Assembly: GCA_029204225.1 (NCBI GenBank)
Contig: CM055107.1
Location: 42,282,007 to 42,346,006 of the forward strand
DNA length: 64,000 nt
DNA from: Diphasiastrum complanatum
Taxonomy: Eukaryota; Streptophyta; Lycopodiopsida; Lycopodiales; Lycopodiaceae
Direction: 5' to 3'
Shown here: positions 46,654-60,800 of the stretch, piece by piece
Layout: each line of letters begins with the position of its first letter
Numbering within the stretch: position 1 is the stretch's first letter
Program-made: the position numbers and the translations under genes
The notes under the pieces: model-generated
Told to the model about the DNA's origin: nothing
The model's input: the letters and a program-made list of their open reading frames with translations, nothing else
Databases searched by the model: none

Positions 46654-47299
46654 TGTGAAAAATACAGATCCTAAGTGGATCTAAACTCCAAGATCATTGG
46701 CTTGAATGCTTGCACTCCAAACTACATAAGCTAGAAATTGGCAACACATTCTATGCTACCTAGAATGCAAAGAACTTGATCAAAAAGCATTTATCACAAA
46801 TGGAAACTTCCATAAACATCAAGTGCAGCCCAAAATAGCATTATACAGTCCATAATACATCAGCCTACCACTTTTGGAAAGCACCTAAGATCATACACAA
46901 TAGCTTGAAGACAATACACACAACAATGCTCTCAATGGAGGAAGAAACAATGACAATGATCTATTGATCTCAATGAAGCATATTCTCCAACCTGTTCTCC
47001 ACGAATTTCAGCCTAATATAGGTGAGAGAGATGACTCTCTCTCCTCTCTCTAGAACTTAGGACCCAATTTTAGGACACCAGTAACCTAAAATAGCCAATT
47101 TTGGCCTATATGTCCAAATAACATGATTTTAGTGTCATTTAGAAGGTCCCGAAGTTTGAGACTTCTTCAACATGAAATATATACTAGAAGAAAAGTATCT
47201 AGGTCTCTTTCACACGTGTGAAAGGTTAGATCCAAAACTATGTACAAAAATTGCCAATTTAGGCCTCAAACTAGCTAGGAAATGTTGACAATTTTCACA
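46654..47299 (-). repeat. 5' LTR of the young copia
   Basis: 646 bp, the same ends as the 3' LTR and the same CACACGTGTG palindrome. It is followed internally on the minus strand by the initiator tRNA-Met primer-binding site. Confidence 0.95.
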
Positions 47300-47420
47300 G
47301 GAACATGCTCCACATGTGTGGGTTTACATATGTACAACAATATTGGTCTAGATCAAGCTATATTTTGCATATTTCACAATTTTGACCCAAGCCAAATTTG
47401 ATTTTCTATTTCGATTCCCA
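47300..47420. repeat. Right half of the older repeat split by the young copia
   Basis: CTCCACATGTGTGG and then a TTTTGCATATTTCACA block match the segment at 52456-52530 (CTCCACACATGTGTG, TTTTTGCATTTTTCACA). The left half lies before 40797. Confidence 0.55.
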
Positions 47421-48345
<925 letters not shown>

Positions 48346-49027
48346 TTCGAAAGAGAGACATACAGAGTTTTATTAGGAAGAGTAGAAGGAGAGCAGATAC
48401 AAGGGAAATGGCTCTCTCTTATAGATTTGAGAGGTGAGCCCCCTTCACTCTAATTGGCTGTTGAAGTTCCATCAGGATCACTATCTTGACCGTCAAGATC
48501 ACTTTGTGTTTCTTGAGGTCAAGTTGTGTTTCCCAACTTAGGAACTTTAAAAAAGCTAAATTTAAAATATTTTATTGAATAATTGTGCTCCATGGCACTT
48601 ATTAGCCTAGGCCCAACACATGATGCCAACTGGTCGTCTATTTCTAATACTTTCGACTCTCTACTTATTTATGTATTATTTGGGCTTATTGTAGAAGCCT
48701 CTTGCCATATTCTAGAATATTCCATGTCGTTCTCAGAATCGGACAACACACCATTGTCGAATCAACATGCACTATCCTAGTGCCGCATCTTTTGTGATAG
48801 AAGTTCTACATTGCTCACATATAGCTTTGTGCTCTACTCGATGACCCTTTAAAACAAACTTCATGATGCGCATATATAGGCTTTGCTCCTAGTGAAAAAG
48901 ACATGACTGATCTCGTCCAATCATCTCATTTTCCGGTCCTCCATTGAGTACAATGTGAACAACTCTCTAGTTTGCTTGTGTCTCGTCCTCCATAAACCCA
49001 TGAAAATCTGCTTTCTTATGCAATTCT
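48346..49027. other. Intergenic sequence, no recognised gene
   Basis: No open frame with a recognisable motif lies between the microsatellite and the left LTR of the next copia element. Confidence 0.45.
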
Positions 49028-51418
49028 TGTTGGAATTCGATGCTTAGCCTCAAATCCATTTATTAATGAGCATCTTGAAAGCTGTACAAAACCCAGAAAA
49101 AAAAAAGGCTTGAATTTTTGAGCAAAAGATCAAAAATTTTAAGATCGAATTTTCTAGAATTTTTCGATAATGAATCGACTCGAAAAATTCTATATTTTTC
49201 GAGTCAGTGTATATTTTTTGAGTCATTGTACATTTTTTTGATACTTGTAAATTTTGATACACGATCTAAAATCCGACCCAACAACTTCGCCTTAACAGTC
49301 CGCCTACTTTGTACATCCAAGGCGGTTGTAATTAATGAGGTAGATAGCATTTAAGGCTAATTAGATATTTAGCAAGAAGAATATATTTTGTAGTAGACCT
49401 ATAAGATGTGGATAGGAAGTTAGTGAAGATCTAATCTTCATCAGAAAACTTCTTTTGATTTTTGAGTTTCAATAGCCAATGTTATCACGCTCAACAAGCT
49501 GAAGTTATTACTTCAAGCAATTGTATGCATTGTTGATATTAATCAGAGTGTAGTTTCAGTCTCACTACTATATCGTTCATTTGCTCATCTGTATGAATCA
49601 TTCATCTTGATTACTGCTAACTATGGTACTTCCGATCCTACACACACCCGCTCGGGCTTTCACTGACTAACCTCTTGATTTTCGACATGGTATCAGAGTG
49701 AACAGTTCAGTAATCTCCACAGAATTTAAGGAGTTTTGCAAGGCCAATGGAATACATCAACAATTCACAACTACTACTCACCTCAGTCCAATGGTGTAGT
49801 TGAATGGAAGAATCAGACACTCGTCAAAAGTGCCAAGAGCATGTTGGCCCATGCCTCTCTTTCAAAGAAATTTTGGGTAGAAGCCGACTATTTACAAAAT
49901 CGATCCATCACCAAATCCCTTAATGGAAAGACACCCTATGAGGTGTAGATAGGCTCGAAACCATCACTCAAGAATATTAGAGTGTTTGGATGCATTGCTT
50001 ATGCTCAGATCCCCGAAGATCTAAGAAAGAAACTCACAAAAGCACAAAATCGATTTTCATAGGCTACTCCCCAAATCACAAGGCATAAAAACTCTACAAT
50101 ATGGAAATAGAAAAAGCATTCACGAATAAAGATGTCATTTTTTTGGAAGACCAATTTTTTGACCACAAAGAGAAAGTTGCATCAAATTCCGACCCAAGTA
50201 TTGAACAACAAAATTCCGATTCAAGGGTCGAACAGTCAAAAATCAATATTGACTCTAAAAATGAGTCAGAATTTCAACGGATCAACTCACATCAGAGGAT
50301 CAAATTTCAACTCATGAGATCAAATTGATTCAGACAGCCTCCATTCAAATTTATGGATGATCCAGCTTGCTGCTTTGTGCAAGAAATCAACATTGTTTCA
50401 GAGGCAAAGTCAACCACTAATGTTGACCAGTGCAGAGTAGATGAGGACACCAAATTTGCATTTCCAAACGAGAATGGTTTCTATCCAGACTCATCAGATT
50501 TGAATATTCACTTCAAGTCTGTTTTGGATTTCTTCATCAACACTCTTATGTAGATGACACTCTACTATTCAATAACAATCTGAAACTGATGAAGGATCTA
50601 AAATGCATGCTACCACTAGAGTACAAAAGACTGATATAGTTCCATCCCACTACAGTCTCGAAATCCAAAAATTGAACCAACATGACAAATATCAAAAAAG
50701 CAGATTACTTCACAAGGGCTCTATCAAAGGAGCACCATCTAAGATTCAACGATATGTTAAATCTGAAGATCAAAGCTTTTCAGGATCCACATTAAGGGGG
50801 AGTGTTGAAATTCGATACTCAGCCTCAAATCCATTCATTGTTGAAAGCTATGCAAAACCCAGAAAAAGAAGGCCTGAATTTTTTAGCAGAAGATGAAAAA
50901 TTTAGAATCGAATTTTCTAAAATTTTCGATATCGGATCAACTCGAAAAATTCTATATTTTTTGAGTCATTGTATATTTTTTCGATACTTGTAAATTATGA
51001 TATTGTCGGTCTAAAATACGACCCAATGACTTCGCGTTAACAGTCTATCTACTTTGTACATTTAAAGACAGTTGTAATAAATGAGGCAGATAGCATTTAA
51101 TGCTAATTATATATTTAGCAAGAAGAAAATATTTTGTAATAGACCTATAAGCTGTGGATAGGAAGTTAGTTGAGGTCTAATCTTCATCAAAAAACTTCTT
51201 CTGATTTCCGAGTTTCAGTAGCCAGTGTTATCACGCTCAACAAGCTGAAGTTATTACTTCAAGCAATTGTACTCATTGTTAATATTTATCAGAGTGCAAT
51301 TTCAGTGTCACTACTGTATCGTTCATTTGCTCAGCTGTATGAATCATTCATCTTGATTATTCTGCATTCTACACGCACCCACTTGAGCTTCCGTTGACTA
51401 ACCTCTTGATTTACGACA
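49028..51418 (+). mobile_element. Internally deleted, non-autonomous copia element with target-site duplication
   Basis: A 2391-bp element flanked by ATTCT on both sides (49023-49027 and 51419-51423). The LTRs are 49028-49687 (660 bp) and 50803-51418 (616 bp), with ends TGTTG...CGACA and many differences between them (old). The primer-binding site TGGTATCAGAG begins at 49688, and a polypurine tract, TTAAGGGGGAG, ends at 50802. Only 1.1 kb of interior remains. Confidence 0.9.
49688..50802 (+). pseudogene. Remnant copia pol (integrase C-terminus, RT palm, RNase H tail)
   Basis: Plus-strand pieces: SPQSNGVVEWKNQTLVKSAK (integrase core end, about 49790), NRSITKSLNGKTPYEV, then NGFYPDSSDLNIHFKSV and SYVDDTLLFNNNLK (RT palm with the YVDD box intact in another frame, near 50550), and DYFTRALSKEHHLRFNDML (RNase H tail, near 50700) just before the polypurine tract. 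Gag, protease and most of RT are deleted. The YVDDTLLFNNN and tail motifs place it in the same lineage as the copia at 32.1-33.9 kb. Confidence 0.85.
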
Positions 51419-51598
51419 ATTCTTTGTTTCTGATAGAAAGAAGAGTGAGAGGTATTTAGACACTTAGCATGAATGCAACATGATAAGAAAAATAACGAAT
51501 TTGTATAAGAATGTTGTAGTAACAATGATCAGATCACAAGATAGTTGCGCTGAGTGCATGATTCTACTTACAGAAATAAGTAATTGCTATAATTTAGA

Positions 51599-51704
<106 letters not shown>

Positions 51705-51709
51705 CCTTA

Positions 51710-51881
51710 TGTGCAAAAAGTACAAAAAGGACCAAGAGTGGATTCTAATCTGATCCTTAAGAGGGATTGGTTGTTAGATTACTTGATCTATCAATCTACT
51801 TGAGATTAAGATCAATCTAGATCAATTCTAGATACAAAATCCTAACAAGAACAATCATTTGAAGGTAGGTGTACTTTATGG
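51710..51881 (-). mobile_element. Short LTR fragment, inverted copy of 15352-15526
   Basis: The reverse complement aligns over the full 172 bp with 15352-15526, including TGTGCAAAAAGTACAAAAAG at one end and ACTTTATGG at the other. Only scattered substitutions and small indels separate them. Confidence 0.75.
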
Positions 51882-52600
51882 TTTCACCTGTGTGAAACAC
51901 TGTCTGAGTACGGACTCCAACCTGAAAATCAAGTACACATTGATAGCACCTCAAAACAATCAAAACAAATGTAGACAAATGAAGAGAATCACTCAAAATT
52001 GCTTCCAAAACCAAGATTGGTGTCTCACATTGATTATGGCCAAATAAGCCTATATATATACACTTTTGGAGCTCGAGGTACTGATCATGCATCAGATCTC
52101 ACACGTGTGAGGATGCCTTGTCACCATCATGCAATTTGACACTTGGATCAAAACTTTTCATTTTGGACATTTTTGGTCTATTTTCCTACTATATGGAGAT
52201 CTTCATGGAAATCTTCTAGAAGCAAAAACTTGCCTACTTCAGCTATTTCCACACGTGTGAGCTGTCCTCTACACATGGGATGTGACACCTATTCAAAATA
52301 TTTGGCTCATGCAATCATTAGATTTGTGCCATGTGTCATATCTTTAGAAAACTAGTTTTTGGCCATTTTAGCGACTAGAACTTGAATTAAATCATATGTA
52401 CAACATATATGATTGTGGTACATGAAAAGTACACTAGTTTCACACGTGGAAACAGGCTCCACACATGTGTGTCTATCCTATATACAAGATTTTTGGCCTC
52501 TACCAAGCTTATTTTTGCATTTTTCACACTTATGTTGCTTTTTGATGATCTTATGTTATTCTAATTTTATAATTACCAGATCACTAACAGTTCTATAGTT
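51882..52600. repeat. Repeat with several CACACGTGTG palindromes
   Basis: Contains TTTCACCTGTGTGAAA (51882), TCTCACACGTGTGAG (52097), CCACACGTGTGAG (52248), TTTCACACGTGGAAA (52438) and CCACACATGTGTG (52459). Its end matches the sequence flanking the young copia (47300-47400). Probably an old LTR or leader of another copia. Confidence 0.5.
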
Positions 52601-52629
52601 GATCAGTAGATCGGTTATTCACTGGAGTG

Positions 52630-52900
52630 TGAAGACGTTGATAGGTCCCGTACGAAGTCCCGTGCCCAGATCTGCAGTATTTCGCATTCCTCGCAAAACG
52701 TTGTGTTCATTGGTTTGCTTGGAATGTTGAGTAGAACATTTTTGTCGCATTCCTCGCGTTCCTCGCTTGTGGAAGTTTGTGTGTAAAACTGCAGACTGTG
52801 CGAGAAGCAGTTCATTTTTGCAGATTGTTTGTTTGAGAGTGATTTTCTTGAGTGAATTAGAGGGCATTTACAGTGAGTAGGTGTAATATTAACTCCAACA
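52630..52900 (-). mobile_element. Partial copia 3' LTR
   Basis: On the minus strand TGTTGGAGTTAATATT begins at 52900, directly after a purine tract (CCTAAGGGGGGGG). The lower boundary is uncertain. Confidence 0.6.
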
Positions 52901-52905
52901 CCCCC

Positions 52906-53170
52906 CCCCTTAGGCTTACTGTTATGAATCCGATTCTGAATTGAGATTTAACATACCTACCAGAGTAGCACGTTTCTCTCTTGACAAGGGTTTTGTCAAA
53001 ATGTCAGCCAACATACTGTCGGTATGACAGTAACTTAGTACAACTTCTTTACTCTGAACTTTCTCTTTAAGAAAATGAAATTGAACTTCTATATGTTTAG
53101 TTCTAGAATGAGTTCGTGGGTTCAGAGATAGAGCTATACATCTCTGATTGTCGCACGTGGTACCATGGAA
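52906..53170 (-). pseudogene. Copia RNase H C-terminal remnant
   Basis: The minus strand reads QRCIALSLNPRTHSRTKHIE, then VQFHFLKEKVQSKEVVLSYC and MLADILTKPLSREKRATLVG, the terminal RNase H region of copia pol, ending before the polypurine tract. Upstream coding sequence is lost at about 53170. Confidence 0.85.
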
Positions 53171-53174
53171 AATT

Positions 53175-54050
53175 AAATTATGAAAAAATGCGAATTATTA
53201 GACTTTTGAGCTATTTTGGCTGAAACTCTCATAGTTGGCAACTTAAGGCTTTTTTGTGTCTTTGTTTGACGACTCAGCTTCAGTCAAAATCTGCTTTTCA
53301 TGAAAAATCAAATTTTGCGAGTTGGCTTTTTCACGTTTTTGGATAGTGACAAATCTTTTATATTTTCATGGAATGTAAAAATTTTCGTGTATTTTTGTAG
53401 ATTGCAAAAATTACATAAAGTACAATAGCTTTCAAATCCATAAGATATTTACAAAGCGTTGAAAGATCCCAAAAGATAAAAATGAGATGAGTAAGAGTAT
53501 GATTAACTCCAAAACCTATTATGAAACCCTTGAACCAAAAAAAAAAAAAAACCACAATGTAAACTACTAGCTGCCACATCAACAACAATCCCTAATTTGC
53601 TCCTAATGTGACCTCTTATCGAGAAAAAAAAAGGATCAACGTCTTTCACACCACCACTGCATTGATAGTGGTAGTCTCCCACACATCTAAGGGTTGGAGA
53701 CTCCAAGATGGTGGTATCAACCACCATCAAGATGAGATGATTGATGCACCATGGCTAACTTCTTCTGCACCAATGACTAAGAATCAACCATCATCACCAT
53801 CATATGATTGATGGAATACTAAGAATTTGTGATAAGAATACGCTCATCCCAAAAAAATTGCAAACCCAAAAAAAACCAAACCAAAACAAGATTACATTCA
53901 TGAGACATTCTATAGACTAGAATCATGAGAAATTCTATAGACTCATGCACTTGATCATCAATCTAGATTGTCCATTTAGTGAGTAGTGACTACTTCTTGT
54001 TTTAAGCTAAATGAATAAAAGTGGATAAGGAGGAGAGATCCATATATTCT
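53175..54050. other. Intergenic sequence upstream of CLPF
   Basis: AT-rich sequence. The short frames at 53358-53811 have no motif. The segment adjoining CLPF (54050-54331) is presumably the promoter and 5' UTR, but no convincing TATA box was found. Confidence 0.4.
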
Positions 54051-54331
54051 TATTCATTCATTCTATCTTTTCACTGATTCTTCTTCGCCTTCCGATTTCT
54101 CCAGCTTCTCCTCTCCCTTGCAATCGGTTTTCCCCCTTTGCGTCTCCGCAAAATGGCGAGATTCTTCTCAATTCATGACTGGAACTCATGAATTCTTTGC
54201 CATTGTCAGATTCACAAGCAGAAGCAGTAGCAGAAAAATTCAAGGCAAAGCATAGAATTATATGGTTGACTGAATTCTAAGCATCTGTTACATATTCTGA
54301 TTTTGCTGCTGCCGTAAAATTACTTCCATAA

Positions 54332-54853
54332 ATGCAGACCTCGCATTCTGTTTGTGTCACTGGATGGAAAGGGAGTGAGGTTGTTGGATGGCTCAGTCTC
54401 AGATCGCAAAAACGGAAGCATTGGCATGCGGAAATGTGGTGCAACACACCAAGGATCAACCGAAACTGTAGTAGAGTAGAATGCATTTTAGGTTCAAGTC
54501 TGGATATGCCAAGGCATCACATGCTGTCAGGCGCGTCTTATTTTGTAATTCCTAGTGTCAGATTGCCTACTGCTAATTGCGCAGGAAGGCGGCATGATAG
54601 AGCCGTAATTAGTTTCATAGGTAGCGGCACATGTGGTTTTTGCAATAATTTACAAAACAAAGTGTGTAGAAGAGGAGTCATAGCTGTAGGTCGCCCTCGC
54701 CCTCGCAGTTTCTGGATTGCGGCCCGTAAGAGGGATAATGAGGCAGAAAGAGGTAGCACTTTCAAGAGGAAACCTGTGTCAGAACGCAGTGAGCGTGTGA
54801 ACGAGGAGTTATTACTCTTCTTTTTTCAGCTGGATCTCACTACTCGACTTCAG
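54332..54853 (+). CDS. CLPF: CLPF exon 1 (transit peptide and LFFFQLDL block)
   Basis: 174 codons if the first ATG is used. The N-terminal two thirds is Ser/Arg/Cys-rich, without acidic clusters, as expected of a plastid transit peptide. The conserved part is [18 protein letters not shown] at the 3' end. The donor is CAG|GTGCTG at 54854, phase 0. The start codon is uncertain. Confidence 0.75.
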
Positions 54854-57800
54854 GTGCTGTATTTGCTTGTGGTATAAGTTTCCTTTGCATTTGATGGAGT
54901 GTCATGAGAGAAAACTGTTTAGCAGGAACTCAGAGTTTAGAGATTGTGTCCTTCCTACTTCCAGTTTGGTGCAAATTAGTTTTCTCATTTATTCTCTAAT
55001 TTTCTGGTGAGGTCTCAGCGTGCTTTGAACCAGGATCAATACGAGAGCGCCCAACAGCTTCGTGAAAAGATTGCAGAGGTATTATAACTTGTGTGCTTTC
55101 TATATTTGAGCTGTTATTGCAGATCATTTGCGTTCTGCACTGAGTAAGCTAACAAAAAAGCTTGGGGGAATTGGCCTTCTAGCCTAATACACTGTTAGTT
55201 GTAGGTGGAGCGTGAGATTTTGAAGCAAAGAGAAGCCAAAATGGGATCTTCATCCAAAGACGAGGCCCAAGACAAAGAAATCACAATTTTGCGGCTAAGG
55301 TGGGGTTTTGATTCTGTTTTTTGTGCAGAAAGATATTGGCCTATTATTTTTGTTTGCTTCCATCACATGCATGATTAGTATCCTCCAGAAAATGGTTCTG
55401 AACTTGCTCATTTCACAAGTTTCAACAAAATTCATGACCAATGTTTAAACTGCCCTTATATGGAATTTGAAGGATCATGTTTTTGCACAAAGTGAATATC
55501 CCCATAGAAAATCAGATTATATTGAAGTCATGAATGAGGTTCAATTCTATTCCTTCTTTAACTTCTAGTGGTTCTAGACGACGAGCTATTCACATTTCCT
55601 CGTCTCTTGATTTTGTTGGCAATGCTTATCAATTTAGAATAACAAAGCAACCACTTTTTCGAACCAAGGATCTCAAGGTATATAGTGTATTTTGAAATTT
55701 TTTTGGGAAATATTGAATTGGCTTCTAGCTACTTGCCAAAATGACATAGAGAATGTGGTTAGTATTATACAAAACACGTGTTTTGTATGATAATTGGTCT
55801 ACGTCACTGTTTAGGGTTTTTGACCTTGAAATCGTGTGACCTTCACAGCCTCTTAGGCCAGCTACCAGCTGAGGCTTTAGATTTGTTCGTTAACAATGCT
55901 TGAGTGAATTGACCTATTTATAAAGTCGGCTGCAACATTGGAATAGTCAAATGCTAAACAGCCCGAAAGCAAGATTAGGGTTTCTAAGCTGAAAAATGAA
56001 CTAGAAAATGAGGGAAAACCCTAAATTGTGGGAAAAGAGGGAGACAGAGAGTCGGAGTCGGAGTCCCAATCATAGTCTAGGAATGGAACTAGCAAATTTT
56101 CTCAGAAACCAACTTCAGAGATATAATGCATGATGTTGACTTCTTAAAAACCGATAAGATTTTGATTTTGTAGGAAATTTTATGTTCAAAGGATTCTAAA
56201 CTGTTGGCTTTTGAATATATATGATGCATGTAGATCATTAAAATACTTCAAAAAACCACGTAAAATTTCGAAATGGGGAAGTTTTACCTTGCAGGTGCTC
56301 GACCTTTGCACAATTTCTTATGTAAGTTATGTTTGTGAACCTATTGATACGTGGCTAATATCTAACCTTATAACACATTGTACCATGAGAAAATTTGTTG
56401 AGCGAGCTAGGTTGATCCCCAAGAAAAATAGTTGGATGCCAACGATCTTTGAAAATTATGAATTTTTTTTATTATGATGAACAATATTTAGCAGATAAAA
56501 GATAGTTTCAATTGATGCACTTTTCTTTAACAAGGCTAGCTACTATATAAACGCCAATCTCGAAATAGACAATGGTATATCCCGTTGATCTTGTAATAGA
56601 CTGGGCATCGGAAGATGAAGTGCTCCTCAGACTCCACCTCACCCAAGGAACATAGCTAACAAATCCTCTCCTCTCTCAAAATACCCTGGAACTGTCCGGT
56701 CTCAATCCCAAGCTGGTGTGAAGAAATACGAAGTTGACCGAGTATGAACCCGAGGCCATGAGACAATCCGGAAACTAGATAATTTGGTAAAATTGAGAAC
56801 CCAACTGTATCCATCTCTAAAAAATGAGCTCAATAATTATCAAGTTTGACCCCTAGTTGGGCCTGCTAGACTTGGTCAAGATATGCCCTATATATACAAT
56901 GTCTGATAACCTGGTGAGTACCCGAGGGGAGGTATGTGATAGAGATGCTGAATGTCTTGAGGACGTGAGATGCCTGGGAAAACCATGACAATTTGTAACC
57001 CTGATCACGAAGAAGCTGGGAAGAGGTGAGCTCTGCCTGTGTGTATCCTGTGTGTATCTCTGTTGTGAAGCCGGGAACAACTGGAGTCGCTGAATATATG
57101 TGATAAGCAAGAAAATGGCACCAAGCTGTAGAGGAGGAGTTGCAAACTCAACAAGAATAATCAAGTGTGGGACAAAGGGCTTAGCCCACATTATGCGTGA
57201 TAGCATAGTAGTATGTAGCCTTGAGATACTAGCCTAGTTGGATGAGGTGAGACCTATACACCATGTTGCAGCTGCATATAAGGTTGTGGGGGTGACAAGT
57301 GTATCAAAAAAGCTTACACTTACTCGGGGCGTCACAAATGAACTTACGAAAACAAATTGCTCTAATTAGACAAGGGAGGCATGGCCCTTTCGAAGCAATC
57401 AGTAGTTGCCTCTCTCATGCTGAATATGGGGCTAGTGAAAAGCACCCCTAAGTAAGTGTAAGGTGAAACTACCTCCAGTGGCTAATCATCGAGGGTAAGT
57501 GACTGTTGCTGCATGAAAGCCTTAGATGTATTGAAATTCTTATGGATAGGATGGATGATGTTTGTGCACCAAGAAGATGGGAAACCAGAGACAACAACAC
57601 GATTAAGAAGGGTGGCCAAAGTAGGTGGTGGTAGGTTAGCGGCATGGATTAGTCGCTCGGATTCAAGGTCTTCGAAATCTTGTGTTTTACGGGTCTTCAT
57701 TCTCTTAATGGCTGCTAGGACCATATTAGAGGTGAAGAAGGTGAATGCAGACGGGCGAGGGCAAATAGAAATAGCTGCATCAGTAGGTATGGTATAGAGT

Positions 57801-60800
57801 GTGGTGGCGTAGTCGGTCCAAAGATGCAGGTCATCTAAAAGAGGAGGTGGAGCACGAGGGATGAACTTAGGCCAAAAGGCACATGTGGAAGAGCTGTGAA
57901 GGAGATCAACAAGGCGTTTCCCTCAAAAACTTCATAGGCACGTTTCTTACAGCGAAGCATAGAGTGGAGGGAATGACAAGCTGAACGAAAGGAGATGTGG
58001 GTATGTATACGTATGTGTGTGAGAAGAGGGTGCTGAGAGTGACATTCATCATCAAACTAGGGAGAACATTGAGGTCTAGAGGAAGTGGAGAGGGTTGTTT
58101 TGTTTCTATGAGGTTTGGAAGGAAAAGCTAGTGAGGCTGCTGTATGGAGTGATGTGGTGAGGAAGGAGGCTTGTGACTCTAATGGACCGTTGTGTGGAAA
58201 ATGAGATAGTAACGAGGCTAGAGATTCTTGGTAGAGCGGTCTACACAAGGGGTCAAAATAATATGTGGGTGCACGATGAGGTGTGGGGCAGGAAGACAAC
58301 TGTGGCATCAAGATAGTGCCAAGGCTGGAGAGATTATTAGTGTGAGCGATGTGAAAATTAGATATGAGGGCGATGGAGGTACTCCCCATATGTAGTGATA
58401 GGTCTCAGACTGTCATCAGATGTCCTAGTAACCCCCAAGTCGTCTCCATCAAGGGCACATACGCGAAGATGATTGGTAGCATTGTGGAAGTCTGACTGTC
58501 GCGAGGCTGTCCTAGCATTAAAGTCACCAGTGAGAAAAATGTCCTCTCTGAGCATATCTGACAATGTCTGTAGAAAGATCCATGAAAGGTGAATTCATGA
58601 AAGGTGAGTTGGTTGTATCAACAAATGAGAGGTCTCTGGAGGAAAGTAGCAGGTTGCCAATATAGGTCTCTGTCCAAGCCGATGCCATGTCTGTCAATAC
58701 GAAGCCAAATATATCGTGTATGCCCATCATGTCTAACAAACTCAAAGATAGGATGCTAGGACCCTGTATAAGCAAGCAACTGCACTTCAGCCTCTCTCGC
58801 TCATGGATCTAGTCTCTAGCCTATATACTGAATCCCACCTATAACTTGGAAAGGTAGGAAGGCCTCTCTCTTGACTCTCATGAGTCTCCATAAAGAATCT
58901 TATGATATACCAGTTCATGCATAAAGATTTCACACTTGGACTCTTTTGCATAAAGTTTTTCTCTGATGAGAATGCACAAGATAGTCTTGATACGATTCAC
59001 ATGCTACTTAAGAGTTCTACTATAGATGAGGATATCATCTAAGAATACAACTACAAATTGACCCAGGTATGGACGAAATATATCGTTCACAATTTGTTGA
59101 AATGTCGCAGGTGCATTCATTAACCCGAAAGGAAGCAATAAGAACTTATACTGTCCGAACCTCGTTGAGAACCACTTTTTTGCACATCACTTGGATGAAT
59201 TCTAATTTGATGATCTCTAGTTCTGAGATTTACTTTTGTGAAGTATTTAAATTTTAGTTCCAACTAATCGATCTAACATCCATCCTGGGCAATGGATATT
59301 TATTTTTAATAGTTTCTTTATTTTATCCCTTGTAATCCATCTTTCTTTGCTTTTCAAAGAACAAGAGCACCTCAAGGTGATATATTGGGTCTTATATGTC
59401 CCATCTTAAGATAATTATCAATTTGATTAGTAATCTCTACATCTTTCTTCTGAGAAAACCTGTACGGTTGTGTAGAGATAGGGTGCCTACTTGGAATTAA
59501 CTCAATCCTGTGATCTATTGACCTAGAAGGTGGTAAACCATGAGGTAATTCAACTGGAAACACATCATGAAACTCACTTATGATCTTATTCTTTTCAATC
59601 AGCTCCTGATCTAAATCGACAGAGTTAAGAATTTTAGAAAATTCACAAATATTTAGATGCATTTTAGAGAAATACAAAATGGGCATAACAAATAAAGAAT
59701 AAGCCTCATACTGTGAGTCAAAAATCTCTATTACATTAGCCATTGAAATCATCTAAGATGGAAGTACATATCTGTCTCCAAAAATTTGTAACTACCTTAT
59801 CTCCCTCCCTAAATGAGAGCACATGCTTCTCAAAATTAATATCAGGATATTTCTTAAATAGCCACTCATAGCCTAGAATAATGTCCATGCATGTTAAATC
59901 TAAAACATGAAAATCAACTAATTCTCTATAGTCTTGAATCAAAACTAGGAGCTTCAGTACCTTGACTTCCCAAGTCTCCAACTCTGCTCTTGAAGCTAGA
60001 TATAGTTTATATCTCTGATTGCCAGTTTCAATTTCTAGGCCGAGTTTCTGCACAATACAAGAGTTAATAAAATTATGAGTTGATAACACTATCCACTAAA
60101 ATACTGACTTCTTGATCTTTTCACTATGCCTTCAAACGAAATAAATCATTTGTCAAATAAGAAGTAATATTGAAGGAACATTCACACTCACAATCAATAA
60201 GGTCAATTTCGAACTTTAGATTTTCATTACCTAGCATCTCAATCACTTGAGCTGCAGGTTTCTTTCGTTCTGGGCAAAGTTTCTTAACATTTCCAGGCTT
60301 ATTACAATTCAAACAAAGATTCGTCTGCTTCTTTTGCTTATGTTCTCATGCCATTTGATCTAGCTCGTCGTAGTATTTGATTCAAGTTTTCTCACGAACT
60401 CATTTCTTCCCTTTCTTTGGTCTGGATGTTGATGCATTAGCTTGAAATTGCTTCTTGGATGCCACCATTGTGGAATCATAGGCTTTCGTGATTCATATGG
60501 CATCATCAAAAGCTTGAAGCATATTTCTCCTGCATTCGCTCTGAAAATCTGTTGGCAAACCCAGGATGAACTGCCAGAGAGCCAATTTGGAATCAAATGA
60601 TGGAACCTTATTCATAAATCCTTAAACTCTTGGAGATAAGAGTTCAAACTTTTCATCCCATTTTGCAATTTGATGAACTTTTGATAATAATCTGAATCGT
60701 CCGCAGCCACAAACGATCTTCTACAGGTTTCCATGAGCTCTCCCCAACAGTAGATTTTTTTTCTTCAGGAACTTCTTGTAGATTGACCATTTCATTTTGT

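Larger units (their letters stand above)
40797..47299 (-). mobile_element. Full-length young Ty1/copia LTR retrotransposon
   Basis: A 6503-bp element flanked by a perfect 5-bp target-site duplication, GGAAC (40792-40796 and 47300-47304). The LTRs are 654 and 646 bp with ends TGTGAAAA/TTTTCACA. They differ by about four substitutions and one 8-bp indel. The primer-binding site TGGTATCAGAGC (minus strand, adjacent to 46654) matches initiator tRNA-Met. A polypurine tract, AGAGGGAG, abuts the 3' LTR at 41451. It codes gag, protease and integrase in one ORF and a modified RT region in a second, overlapping ORF. About 0.6 percent LTR divergence implies a recent insertion. Confidence 0.97.
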
